Below are positions 54,682 to 63,088 of a stretch of 64,000 bases of DNA, in pieces. The position numbers and the translations under genes were made by a program. Numbering within the stretch: position 1 is the stretch's first letter; each line of letters starts with the position of its first letter. The stretch comes from Flavobacterium sp. LPB0248 (GTDB lineage Bacteria; Bacteroidota; Bacteroidia; Flavobacteriales; Flavobacteriaceae): positions 1,426,001 to 1,490,000 of the forward strand of contig NZ_CP058246.1 in assembly GCF_013388355.1 (NCBI RefSeq), written 5' to 3'. The notes under the pieces are model-generated. The model saw only the letters and a list, made by a program, of their open reading frames with translations. It did no database searches and had not been told where the DNA came from.

Positions 54682-57600
54682 TTAAAATTTTAATGTTAGG
54701 TTACAACCAATGTTTCTTGTTGTCGGAAGTGAACCTCCTGAATAACCTGATGATAAGTTACCTGAACTTAGACCACTTTCTGGATCTGCATCTGGAAGAT
54801 TTTTACTGATGATCCATAAGTTAGAACCTACTAAAGAAAGACGTAAATCATTCAAACCTGCTTTAGCTATAAATTGTTTAGGGAAACTGTAAGTAATATT
54901 TACTTCTCTTAATTTCACATAACTTGCATCGTAAACAAATGCTTTTTGTGGATTATTATTGTAACCATAGATACTTCCAGCTACTTCAGGGCTTGGTGTT
55001 CTTGTAGTATTTGGAGTTCCGTCTTCATTTACTCCTGGCAAAATAACACCTCCACCATTTGCCAATGTATTTCTTACAGGGTTTCCAAGCTCGTTGTTTC
55101 CTGCTGTTGAAGTATATAAACCAGAGCTTTGTCCGTAATATTGATCAAGAGAGAAAATATCTCCTCCTTTTTGAACATCAATTAAGAAACCTAGAGACAC
55201 TTGTTTGTATGTAAATTTGTTACGGAAGCCACCAATCCAATCTGGAGTAACATTACCAATTACATTATTAGTAGTGGCAGTTTGTAAATACACTCCATTT
55301 TTAGTTACTCTTTGTCCGTCTTTGTAGATATAATCTTTTCCTAGGATATCTCCATAAGCATGCCCTTTTGTACCAACGATACTAACACCACCTTGGAATG
55401 TACCAATTGTTAAAACATCAACACCCGGAGCTAAAGCTACAACCGTATTCTCATTTTTAGACCAGTTTACACCTAAATCCCATTGAAAATCTTTTGTTTT
55501 AACAGGAACTGCATTGAATATCACCTCAATACCTTTATTTTCTACCGATCCTGCATTTACATATTTAGAAGAGTACCCTGTTGCAGTAGAATAATCTACT
55601 GGAAAAATTTGATCTGCACTTAAACTTTTATAAACACTTGCCTCAAAACCTACTCTTCTGTCAAGGAATTGCATCTCTAAACCAAGTTCTTTAGATGTAG
55701 TTTTTACAGGGTGCAAATTTAAGTTATTACCAATGTTTGGTCTTGAATAAAGTTGGTTTGAACCAAATGGGTTAAATTTAGTAAATACATCTTGTAATGC
55801 ATAAAGATCAATACCTCCTTGTGGATTCTCAGCATAACTCGCTCTAAATTTACCAAAAGTTAACCATGGCGCATTAATATGTTTTGTAAAAACATAACTC
55901 GCAGAAGCTGAGTATGTATTAACATCATTATTACCTTTTGGCAACATCGAGAATGCATCATTACGTACAGTTCCTTCCACATAAAGAAAATCTCTAAATC
56001 CTACTGAAGCAGATGCATAAACACTGTTTACCGCTGAATTATCTTCAGTCTCAACCGGGAATGGAGAAGGATTTACCGAATTTGATAATGCATAGATTCC
56101 TGGGATAATTAATCCTCCATCTGTAGAAGCCAATGTAGAGCTACGTCTAGTTCTTAAAGCATTGTATCCAACTAAACCTGTCAATGAAAAATCTTCAGTA
56201 AGTTTTTTATTGAAGTTTAAGGTAAACTGATAGTTTTGCTCAGAAAACATACCACTATATTTTTGGTACCCCGAACCAACAGCTAAACGGTTAATTCCAA
56301 ATGTTCCAGCCAAAGATCCTACCGCTTTTCTCTCTTCACGTAATTCTGAATAAGAATCAGTACTTACTTTCCCTGTAGCGTTTAACCAATCTGTGAATTT
56401 ATAATCGAACTGACCATAACCGATGAAACGGTTTCTTTCGTCATTTTGGTAATTTCTATATCTTGTAAAATATGGGTTGTCCCAATATTTAGGACTTGTA
56501 TTTCCATTCGCAGGATCAGCCATGTTCCATGAAATATTTTGCCCTCCTGAATTATTAAAAGCTTCTTTCTGAGATTGAATATCTACGTTAGTTCCCCACC
56601 ATTGACGGAATAAACCTGCAACGTTATCACCACCGTAACCAGTAGTATTTCTACCCATTGTAGTTTGTGCTAAATAATTTGCAAAAATACTTACAGATAA
56701 TTTATCTGTCATTTTGTGGTTGAATTTAATACTTGCGTTATTTTTCTTCAATTCACTATTTGGCAAAATACCAGTCTCTTTATAGTTATTGTAATTGACA
56801 ACAAAATTGTTTTTATCCGTACTACCTTCAAAAGAGATTGTGTTATTGAAGGTTTGAGCAGTTTGAAAAAATGTAATTGGACCATTTTTAGCCGCTACCC
56901 ATGGAGATTTTTGTCCAAATTTTGAAGAAAATGGAGTATAAGATTCCCAAGTATAAACAGAAAGATTTGGATCAAACGCAACACCGTAAGAAGCATCATC
57001 TGTAGTACTTACCACTTGGTTACCACTTTTATCTATAACAAAAAATGCTCCTGTTGGCCCAACTGGAGTACCTTTTGGATTTCCTGCTGCATCATAAGTT
57101 GGTCCATAACCCTGTCCGTATTTGTTTTGGTAAACAGGGAAAGTTTTTTTATCAACAGAACCAACACCAAACTCACTAGAAACAGTAACTCCCATACCTT
57201 TTTGAGCTTTTCCTTTTTTAGTAGTAATCATAATTACACCATTACCAGCTTGAAACCCATATAATGCAGATGCCGCAGCACCTTTCAATATGTTTAATGA
57301 TTCGATATCATCAGAATTAATATCCATACCAGCATTACCGTAATCATAAGTATTACGAGCTCCTTGTGTTTGCGAACCTTGGCTTGAGTTTACGTTGCTA
57401 TTATTAATAGGCATACCATCTATAACAATAAGCATCTGGTTGTTTCCTGTAAGACTTTTAACACCTCTTGAAACTACGCTTGTAGATCCTCCAAAGTTTG
57501 TATTTTTTCTAATATATACCCCAGCAGATTTCCCAGAAAGATCGTTAAGAAAGTTTGCGCTTGCAGTCCCTCCAACTAAATCCTCTCCTTTTATTTCCTG

Positions 57601-57966
57601 AGTAGCGTATCCAAGAGCTTTTTTCTCTCTCTTAATACCAAGGGCTGTAACCACAACACTTTCTAACTCTGTAGTATTACTAGTTAATTTTACACTTAAT
57701 GATGTAGAACTAGCTACAACTTCTTGCGTTTTCATTCCAATGTAAGTAAAAATCAAGACTTCGCTTGACGATGCTTTGATAGAGAATTTTCCATCAAAAT
57801 CTGTTTGCGTTCCGCTTTTAGTTCCTTTAACTAATACACTCACACCTGGAAGAGGCATTCCTGCATTATCGGAAACCACACCCGAAACAGTTCTTTCTTG
57901 CGCAAAGGTTAGTTGCGTAATCAGCGCCACCAGAAGCACTAAGAATCCATTTAACTTTAGTTTCAT
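54682..57966 (-). CDS. SusC/RagA-family TonB-linked outer-membrane transporter
   Basis: TonB-dependent import channel, 1094 residues from MKLKLNG. An upstream in-frame ATG at 57996 adds ten residues before a clear signal peptide, so 57966 is preferred. In order: signal peptide ending TFAQ, CarboxypepD_reg-like domain (TVSGVVSDNAGMPLPGV, about 23-100), plug domain with GIKREKKALGYATQEI and a conserved ITTKKGK end, then the beta barrel to a C-terminal aromatic (NIGCNLTLKF). A GATGTTTG element near 57993-58000, one mismatch from consensus, may be the promoter. Confidence 0.95.
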   Translation of the reverse strand: MKLKLNGFLVLLVALITQLTFAQERTVSGVVSDNAGMPLPGVSVLVKGTKSGTQTDFDGKFSIKASSSEVLIFTYIGMKTQEVVASSTSLSVKLTSNTTELESVVVTALGIKREKKALGYATQEIKGEDLVGGTASANFLNDLSGKSAGVYIRKNTNFGGSTSVVSRGVKSLTGNNQMLIVIDGMPINNSNVNSSQGSQTQGARNTYDYGNAGMDINSDDIESLNILKGAAASALYGFQAGNGVIMITTKKGKAQKGMGVTVSSEFGVGSVDKKTFPVYQNKYGQGYGPTYDAAGNPKGTPVGPTGAFFVIDKSGNQVVSTTDDASYGVAFDPNLSVYTWESYTPFSSKFGQKSPWVAAKNGPITFFQTAQTFNNTISFEGSTDKNNFVVNYNNYKETGILPNSELKKNNASIKFNHKMTDKLSVSIFANYLAQTTMGRNTTGYGGDNVAGLFRQWWGTNVDIQSQKEAFNNSGGQNISWNMADPANGNTSPKYWDNPYFTRYRNYQNDERNRFIGYGQFDYKFTDWLNATGKVSTDSYSELREERKAVGSLAGTFGINRLAVGSGYQKYSGMFSEQNYQFTLNFNKKLTEDFSLTGLVGYNALRTRRSSTLASTDGGLIIPGIYALSNSVNPSPFPVETEDNSAVNSVYASASVGFRDFLYVEGTVRNDAFSMLPKGNNDVNTYSASASYVFTKHINAPWLTFGKFRASYAENPQGGIDLYALQDVFTKFNPFGSNQLYSRPNIGNNLNLHPVKTTSKELGLEMQFLDRRVGFEASVYKSLSADQIFPVDYSTATGYSSKYVNAGSVENKGIEVIFNAVPVKTKDFQWDLGVNWSKNENTVVALAPGVDVLTIGTFQGGVSIVGTKGHAYGDILGKDYIYKDGQRVTKNGVYLQTATTNNVIGNVTPDWIGGFRNKFTYKQVSLGFLIDVQKGGDIFSLDQYYGQSSGLYTSTAGNNELGNPVRNTLANGGGVILPGVNEDGTPNTTRTPSPEVAGSIYGYNNNPQKAFVYDASYVKLREVNITYSFPKQFIAKAGLNDLRLSLVGSNLWIISKNLPDADPESGLSSGNLSSGYSGGSLPTTRNIGCNLTLKF

Positions 57967-58616
57967 TTTTAAAAATTTTGAATTAGTAAGTCGCAAACAT
58001 CTTAATATTTTCTTAAAGCAACAACCCGATTTTTGGGTAACGTATAACTATTTTTTAATATTTTTTTAACATCTGGTTATTTAAAAACATTTAATTATCA
58101 CAAAACTAATACTATACATAATTTTATTCATAAATTACTGTAATTTTATTAATCACAATATTAACATTTATTTAACATTTAAAGCAGGAATAACCTCAAG
58201 AAAAGGGCAAAAAAAAGCAAAAAGTAACTAAGTAATATCTTACTTATTTAGTAAAAAAATAAAACATTCTGCATTGAAAATGTTTTATTTGACAAATTTT
58301 CACTTTATACTTACTTATAGATTTGTAATAAATTGTAAATCAATTCTTCTAAGTTTCGCAAAACTCTTTTGAAATCAATTTTCTAAAAATTCATAATTAT
58401 ATACTTTGCAAAAAAAATCATAAAACTCAAGCGTTTTCTCCTGTTTTTATTAAAGACTCCACTTTTTAGTCAATTTGAAAAATCACCAAATTTGATCAAT
58501 TTTAACTTGCTTTATAACCATTCCAAAAAACACAAATTTTCATAGGTTCTGATTTGAATCCATTAACGATTTTTAGGAAAAAAAGAACCATATTTGCTTT
58601 TTAAAAAACCTAAAAA
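57967..58616. other. Long AT-rich intergenic region upstream of susC and rnhB
   Basis: 650 bp with no gene. The divergent genes susC and rnhB start at its two ends. Near susC is GATGTTTG (minus), and near rnhB is CATATTTG (about 58589-58596), each one base off the -7 consensus. Nothing else was recognised. Confidence 0.5.
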
Positions 58617-59279
58617 ATGCTCGAAAAAAATTTCTCAGGATTTATTTTAGAAACTGGAACTGATGAAGCCGGCAGAGGATGTCTGGCTGGACCAGTTACT
58701 GCTGCCGCTATAATCTTACCCAAACATTTTGAAAATAAACTTCTAAATGACAGTAAGCAATTGTCTGAAAAAACTAGAGCGCTTTTAAGACCTATTATCG
58801 AAGAACAGGCAGTTTGTTTTGCCGTTACACATCTATTTCCGGATGAAATAGATGAAATAAACATTCTAAATGCATCAATGAAAGGAATGCAAGAATGTAT
58901 TTTAAAATTAAAACATGTTCCTGAATATATTATTGTTGACGGAAATCGCTCTTTAAACGCTAAACTAGGGCTTAAAAACACTTTTGGAAAACAGTTTACT
59001 CAAGATGAAATTGCGCTTCTAAAATCGATTCCTAATCAAAGTATTATAAAGGGAGATGGAAAATACCTAAGTATTGCCGCTGCATCTGTTTTGGCAAAAA
59101 CGTATCGTGACGAATATATGGATAAAATTCACGAAGAATTTCCGATGTACAACTGGAAAAAAAATAAAGGATATCCAACCAAAGAACATCGAGAGGCAAT
59201 TAAGGAATTTGGAACTACAAAATATCATAGAATGAGTTTTAGGCTTTTGCCTGAGCAATTAGAACTCGATTTATTTTAA
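58617..59279 (+). CDS. rnhB: Ribonuclease HII
   Basis: Enzyme that cuts RNA in RNA-DNA hybrids and starts removal of misincorporated ribonucleotides. The 220 residues show the signature [15 protein letters not shown] with catalytic D16 and E17, the central IIVDGN aspartate and the C-terminal [12 protein letters not shown] segment. It is monocistronic, between a long upstream region and a bidirectional terminator. Confidence 0.97.
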   Translation: MLEKNFSGFILETGTDEAGRGCLAGPVTAAAIILPKHFENKLLNDSKQLSEKTRALLRPIIEEQAVCFAVTHLFPDEIDEINILNASMKGMQECILKLKHVPEYIIVDGNRSLNAKLGLKNTFGKQFTQDEIALLKSIPNQSIIKGDGKYLSIAAASVLAKTYRDEYMDKIHEEFPMYNWKKNKGYPTKEHREAIKEFGTTKYHRMSFRLLPEQLELDLF

Positions 59280-59280
59280 T

Positions 59281-59314
59281 AAAAAAAACGACCTAGAAAT
59301 AGGTCGTTTTTTTT
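59281..59314. terminator. Bidirectional terminator after rnhB
   Basis: AAACGACCTA pairs with TAGGTCGTTT around a GAAA loop, with long A- and T-runs on both sides. It also serves the convergent NTF2-like gene. Confidence 0.94.
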
Positions 59315-59315
59315 A

Positions 59316-60167
59316 TTACTTTTTGCTTTTTAAAAACTCAGCAAATGTTTTTGTGTCATAGTAAAAAGGTCTAACAGAAGTAATTTTACTATCCTTTAAG
59401 TCGAAATGTTCTGAAATCGGAACAGACATCGTTTTGCCTGACTTTTTAGATTTACAACTTATTGTGAAATAAATAATTACTTCGTTTTTAGAAGCATCGC
59501 TAAAATAAGTCGGTTCTTTTTCTATCTGTAAATCAAAAAATTCTGTCGATTTTGCAAACATTTTTGCCCATTCACTAAAACCTGTATAAGTTCCTCCGTA
59601 AGGCAAACCTATAGCCTGATTGTAAACCGCTCCATCTGCCACAACAGTAGCCAACGCATCAAAATCTCTTGTTTTAAAAAGACTTTCGTAATATTTTGCT
59701 ACAACTTTTAGATTATCAGCTTCTAGATTTTTTAAAATATCTGCTTCAGACAAGGTCGCTCCTTTATCCCAGAAACCAATAATTTTACTAACCTGACCTT
59801 TACCGTTTAAACGTGCAAAATCACGTCCAGCCATTATAAGATTGTTTTTAGAATCCAGAATTTTCCATTCCCATGTTACATAATTGTCTTTTACAATTTT
59901 TGGTCCCGATGTTAATATGGCATCTGGATTTTTCTTGTAAAATTCGTTGATAACATTATTGAATGCTGCGATTCCTTTTATAGAGGCCGAAGGGTCTTCA
60001 AAAGTACTATCTTCCAACCAAATCGATTTAATCATCTTTAATCTGGTATCGCTGTTTTTTTCCTGCCACACCTTTTCGTAAACTGCAACTGGATATAATT
60101 TATCTTTCTTTTGGGCAAAAAGACCATTAAGTACAAAAAGTAAACAGAATAAGTAAATTTTTCTCAT
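59316..60167 (-). CDS. Secreted protein with two NTF2/SnoaL-like domains
   Basis: An exported protein of 283 residues from MRKIYLF; an ATG two codons upstream is possible. The signal peptide ends in GLFAQ. Two NTF2-like halves follow: the first at about 28-150 (LEDSTFEDPSASIKGI, VTWEWKIL, GFWDKGA) and the second at about 155-283 (VVAKYYESLFKTRDFDALATVV, GTYTGFSEWAKMF). Such folds bind small ligands or act as simple isomerases. A secreted tandem pair is less common than single domains. Function unknown. Confidence 0.82.
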   Translation of the reverse strand: MRKIYLFCLLFVLNGLFAQKKDKLYPVAVYEKVWQEKNSDTRLKMIKSIWLEDSTFEDPSASIKGIAAFNNVINEFYKKNPDAILTSGPKIVKDNYVTWEWKILDSKNNLIMAGRDFARLNGKGQVSKIIGFWDKGATLSEADILKNLEADNLKVVAKYYESLFKTRDFDALATVVADGAVYNQAIGLPYGGTYTGFSEWAKMFAKSTEFFDLQIEKEPTYFSDASKNEVIIYFTISCKSKKSGKTMSVPISEHFDLKDSKITSVRPFYYDTKTFAEFLKSKK

Positions 60168-60472
60168 AAGCAATCAGGAATAAAATGAAATTTAAATTTA
60201 ATAGTATAAAACCAAATTTAGCATAAATAGCTAAGAGAATTACAAGAAGTCTAGAATTTGCCATCCCTTCAAAATCTTAACTTTTGAGAAATGGTTTTTC
60301 AGTTTTTTGAATATAAATTTAAGAAAAAAAAGGTTTCTATTTAAAAAACAAGCTTCAAATCCCGAGTCAAGACCTCTATAATGATGCACAAATACAGACT
60401 AATTTATCCCTCAAAATAAAAACCCGTTTCAAACAGAATGTCTGAAACGGGTTTTTATATTATTAGCAATTT
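60168..60472. other. Intergenic region between NTF2-like gene and lipB
   Basis: 305 bp; apart from the lipB terminator (60418-60456) I see nothing in it. Confidence 0.5.
60418..60456 (-). terminator. Intrinsic terminator after lipB
   Basis: AAAAACCCGTTTCA pairs with TGAAACGGGTTTTT over an 11-nt loop; A- and T-runs flank the stem. Confidence 0.92.
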
Positions 60473-61171
60473 TTAAACAAATTCAGCTTCGAACAGCTCA
60501 GTTAAATGTTTGATGATTTTAGATTTTACTTCTTCTTCATCTACTTTTTCTACGCCAAGCTCAACGTTTAACGAAGTAACTCCTTTTCCTCGAATACCGC
60601 ACGGAATAATATTATCAAAATAGCCTAAATCGACATTTGCATTTAAGGCAAATCCGTGCATAGTCACCCAGCGTGAAGCTCGAACACCCATTGCGCAAAT
60701 CTTACGAGCAAACGGAGTTCCTACACCAAGCCAAACACCTGTTTCTCCTTCACTTCTTCCCGATTCTAAACCATATTCGGCCAAAGTCAAAATAATTGAT
60801 TCTTCTAGCAAACGAAGGTATTTATGAATGTCAGTAAAGAAATTCTCTAAATCCAAAATCGGATAACCGACAATCTGTCCAGGTCCATGATACGTAATAT
60901 CGCCGCCACGATTGATTTTATAAAAAGTAGCTCCTTTGGCTTCTAACTGTTTTTCGTTTAATAATAAATTTTCGAGATCACCGCTTTTTCCTAAAGTATA
61001 AACATGAGGATGCTCAACAAAAAGTAAATAATTTGGTGTTGGCAGATCTAATTCTTCTCTTCTGTTTTTGATTTTTAAATCGACCACATCTTTGAAAAGT
61101 TCTTCCTGATATTCCCAAGTCGATTTATAGTCTTTCTTGCCCAGATCCTGAAGTTGGATTTTTTTGTTCAT
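60473..61171 (-). CDS. lipB: Lipoyl(octanoyl) transferase
   Basis: Transfers octanoyl groups from acyl carrier protein to lipoyl domains of 2-oxoacid dehydrogenases, the first step of lipoate synthesis. The 232 residues contain HPHVYTLGKSG (54-64), RGGDITYHGPGQ (88-99) and the catalytic pair K157 (ARKICAMG) and C191 (IPCGIRGKGVT). It starts 5 bp after the stop of a lipoprotein gene, so the two are probably co-translated, although no functional link is evident. Confidence 0.97.
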   Translation of the reverse strand: MNKKIQLQDLGKKDYKSTWEYQEELFKDVVDLKIKNRREELDLPTPNYLLFVEHPHVYTLGKSGDLENLLLNEKQLEAKGATFYKINRGGDITYHGPGQIVGYPILDLENFFTDIHKYLRLLEESIILTLAEYGLESGRSEGETGVWLGVGTPFARKICAMGVRASRWVTMHGFALNANVDLGYFDNIIPCGIRGKGVTSLNVELGVEKVDEEEVKSKIIKHLTELFEAEFV

Positions 61172-61176
61172 TTTAA

Positions 61177-61926
61177 TTATTTTTCAAACTCAACATCAAA
61201 GTTTAGTTTGTCGGGATTCTCCATATAATCCGTAAAAGAGTATTGAATTGTAATTGATTTTCGATCGTCGCTAAACAAAGCACTTGGATTAGAGACTTTC
61301 TTAATTTTTTTCGGAAAATGATATTTCACGATGTAACTAGAAGAAGCAAACATCATTTTAGACATATCTGCTGCTGTATCTTTTGCCTTTGCTGCCAATT
61401 TTTGCTGATCGATTACTGCTTTTCTTGTAAATTTCTTTCCGTCGTAAGTATAGCTTAATTTACTGCCGTTATCTCCTAAACCACTTCCAAGAGGCGTACT
61501 GGCTCCACCTTCTATTTTCTGAAGTGTGCTTAAAGTCTGTAAAACGTCCTGAAGTTCATTTACATTTTTAAAATCAGTTCCTAAAGTCATTAAAAATTGC
61601 TTTTTTTCTGAGCTCATTTTTGTTGATACAACGAAATTTTCGAGCTTTTTAAGTTCTTTCTGTGTTTCTGGAGACAACTTAGCAATACTGTCTTTTTTCT
61701 CTTCAAATACTTGTTTGAAAGTAAAAGTAGTATCTATATCTTTCTTAGCACTTTCTCCCATCTGACCAGCAATTTGATCTCCAGCCATTTCCATTAAGGC
61801 TGAACCGTCCATGTCAACCGAAAATTTTCCACTTCCGTTATCATTGATGTAAATATTTTCAGTAAAAGTACAGCTGGTTAACGTGGCTATTAAAAAAGAA
61901 AAACTAAGTAATTTATATAATTTCAT
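61177..61926 (-). CDS. Lipoprotein of unknown function, paralogue 1
   Basis: A 249-residue lipoprotein whose signal ends in TLTSC (C19). I recognise no named domain. After the Cys come TFTENIYINDNGSGKFSVDMD, a charged helical region, and a C-terminal stretch SYIVKYHFPKKIKKVSNP with SDDRKSITIQYSF. It is clearly related to the next upstream gene (61993-62796), with the same NDNGSGxFS and YxFPKKIKxVS landmarks. It has its own TATCTTTG promoter element and leads into lipB with a 5-bp gap. Confidence 0.8.
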   Translation of the reverse strand: MKLYKLLSFSFLIATLTSCTFTENIYINDNGSGKFSVDMDGSALMEMAGDQIAGQMGESAKKDIDTTFTFKQVFEEKKDSIAKLSPETQKELKKLENFVVSTKMSSEKKQFLMTLGTDFKNVNELQDVLQTLSTLQKIEGGASTPLGSGLGDNGSKLSYTYDGKKFTRKAVIDQQKLAAKAKDTAADMSKMMFASSSYIVKYHFPKKIKKVSNPSALFSDDRKSITIQYSFTDYMENPDKLNFDVEFEK

Positions 61927-61942
61927 CGCAGTATATTTTTAT

Positions 61943-61950
61943 CAAAGATA
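61943..61950 (-). promoter_or_regulatory. -7 promoter element for the lipoprotein-lipB unit
   Basis: TATCTTTG is an exact TAnnTTTG match, 17 bp before the ATG. It would let lipoprotein 1 and lipB be transcribed apart from lipoprotein 2. Confidence 0.6.
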
Positions 61951-61992
61951 CAAAGACTATTTTTAAAAATGCATTTTATTGAAAGCTTCCAA

Positions 61993-62796
61993 TTATTGCT
62001 CAAATTCGACTTTGAAACCAAAATCTACACTGCTTTCCTGCATATTATCTAAGGGGATTTCTACAGTAAAACTTTTACGATCTGACGCTATTACAGCATT
62101 CTTTATCGAAACAGTTTTAATCTTTTTAGGAAACTGATATTCGGCAATGTACTTACACTCTTTAAGCATTTCTTCCATCTTTTTTGAGAAGGGATCATCG
62201 CTTTTTTCTTTCTTAACTTCTTTTTTCTTTTTAGTTTTTTTATCGTCTTTAGAAGGTGTTACCGACTTAATAAAGACCTTACCATCATAAAAAATAGTAG
62301 TATTAGACTTTTCTTCCGGCTTTGGAGCAGCACTTAAAGCTCCCAATCTTTTTTTGTCTGCAGCAGCAAGAGCTTCCAAACTTTCGGCCGGTGTTGCAAT
62401 AGATTTAAAATCTGTTCCGCTAGGAAAATCGAATGCCATACTATATTCGAATTGCTTTTTTTCGTCGTTTACCTTGATGCTTACCTTAAAATTCTCTAGA
62501 ATCTTAAGCTTCTCTTTTTCTTTCTCTAACATCGCAATTTTTTCCTTATCTGCATTTGGCAATTTAGAAAGACTGTCTTTTATTTTAGCAAGAACATCTT
62601 TGAAGGTAAAAGTAGTGTCTACGACTTTATTGACTTTAGTCGAATCACTTTTTTGCATTCCCAGTTTGTACATCGGAGACATATCAAAACCATAAGAAAA
62701 AGTTCCAGATCCATCTTCATTCATGACCATTTTTTCCTTAAGGGTACAGCTTGTAATACAAAATACAATAAAAAAGCAAAGTAGAATTCTTTTCAT
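61993..62796 (-). CDS. Lipoprotein of unknown function, paralogue 2
   Basis: A 267-residue lipoprotein with signal ending in CITSC (C17). It shares the MNEDGSGTFSYGFDM start and the YQFPKKIKTVSIKNA with SDRKSFTVEIP end of its downstream neighbour, so the two are tandem paralogues. Between them lies a lysine-rich stretch (KDDKKTKKKKEVKKEK, near 185-205) absent from paralogue 1. The gene is 66 bp from paralogue 1. A TATCTTCG element at 62820-62827, one mismatch from consensus, may be its promoter. Confidence 0.8.
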   Translation of the reverse strand: MKRILLCFFIVFCITSCTLKEKMVMNEDGSGTFSYGFDMSPMYKLGMQKSDSTKVNKVVDTTFTFKDVLAKIKDSLSKLPNADKEKIAMLEKEKEKLKILENFKVSIKVNDEKKQFEYSMAFDFPSGTDFKSIATPAESLEALAAADKKRLGALSAAPKPEEKSNTTIFYDGKVFIKSVTPSKDDKKTKKKKEVKKEKSDDPFSKKMEEMLKECKYIAEYQFPKKIKTVSIKNAVIASDRKSFTVEIPLDNMQESSVDFGFKVEFEQ

Positions 62797-62819
62797 AATT
62801 GAGGTTTAAGTTATTCGAG

Positions 62820-62827
62820 CGAAGATA
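62820..62827 (-). promoter_or_regulatory. Possible -7 element for lipoprotein paralogue 2
   Basis: TATCTTCG differs at one base from TAnnTTTG and lies 24 bp before the ATG. Confidence 0.35.
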
Positions 62828-63056
62828 CTTTCTTTTAAGATTTTTTTGAGTTTCATTTTAAAGCAACTTCCAATTTGATATTTCAAGGTTTATCAAAAAG
62901 CTATAAATCAAACTTTTGGCATTGTAATCGATTTTATATTTGTTAAAAATGAATTTATTCTAACAGCGACCAATGTTGTTAAAGGTGATTGAAACCCAAT
63001 AAATTGATGTCACAAAAAATCTAAAAACTGCATTCTAAAATCTGCATTCTTTTCTT

Positions 63057-63064
63057 TATCTTTG
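63057..63064 (+). promoter_or_regulatory. -7 promoter element for lysS
   Basis: TATCTTTG is an exact match, followed by CACAC, 25 bp before the lysS ATG. Confidence 0.65.
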
Positions 63065-63088
63065 CACACTTAAAAAAATAGCATAAAA

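Noticed and set aside
58610..58981. 123-residue minus-strand ORF opposite rnhB
   Set aside because: Antisense to the RNase HII catalytic region; composition is that of a shadow.
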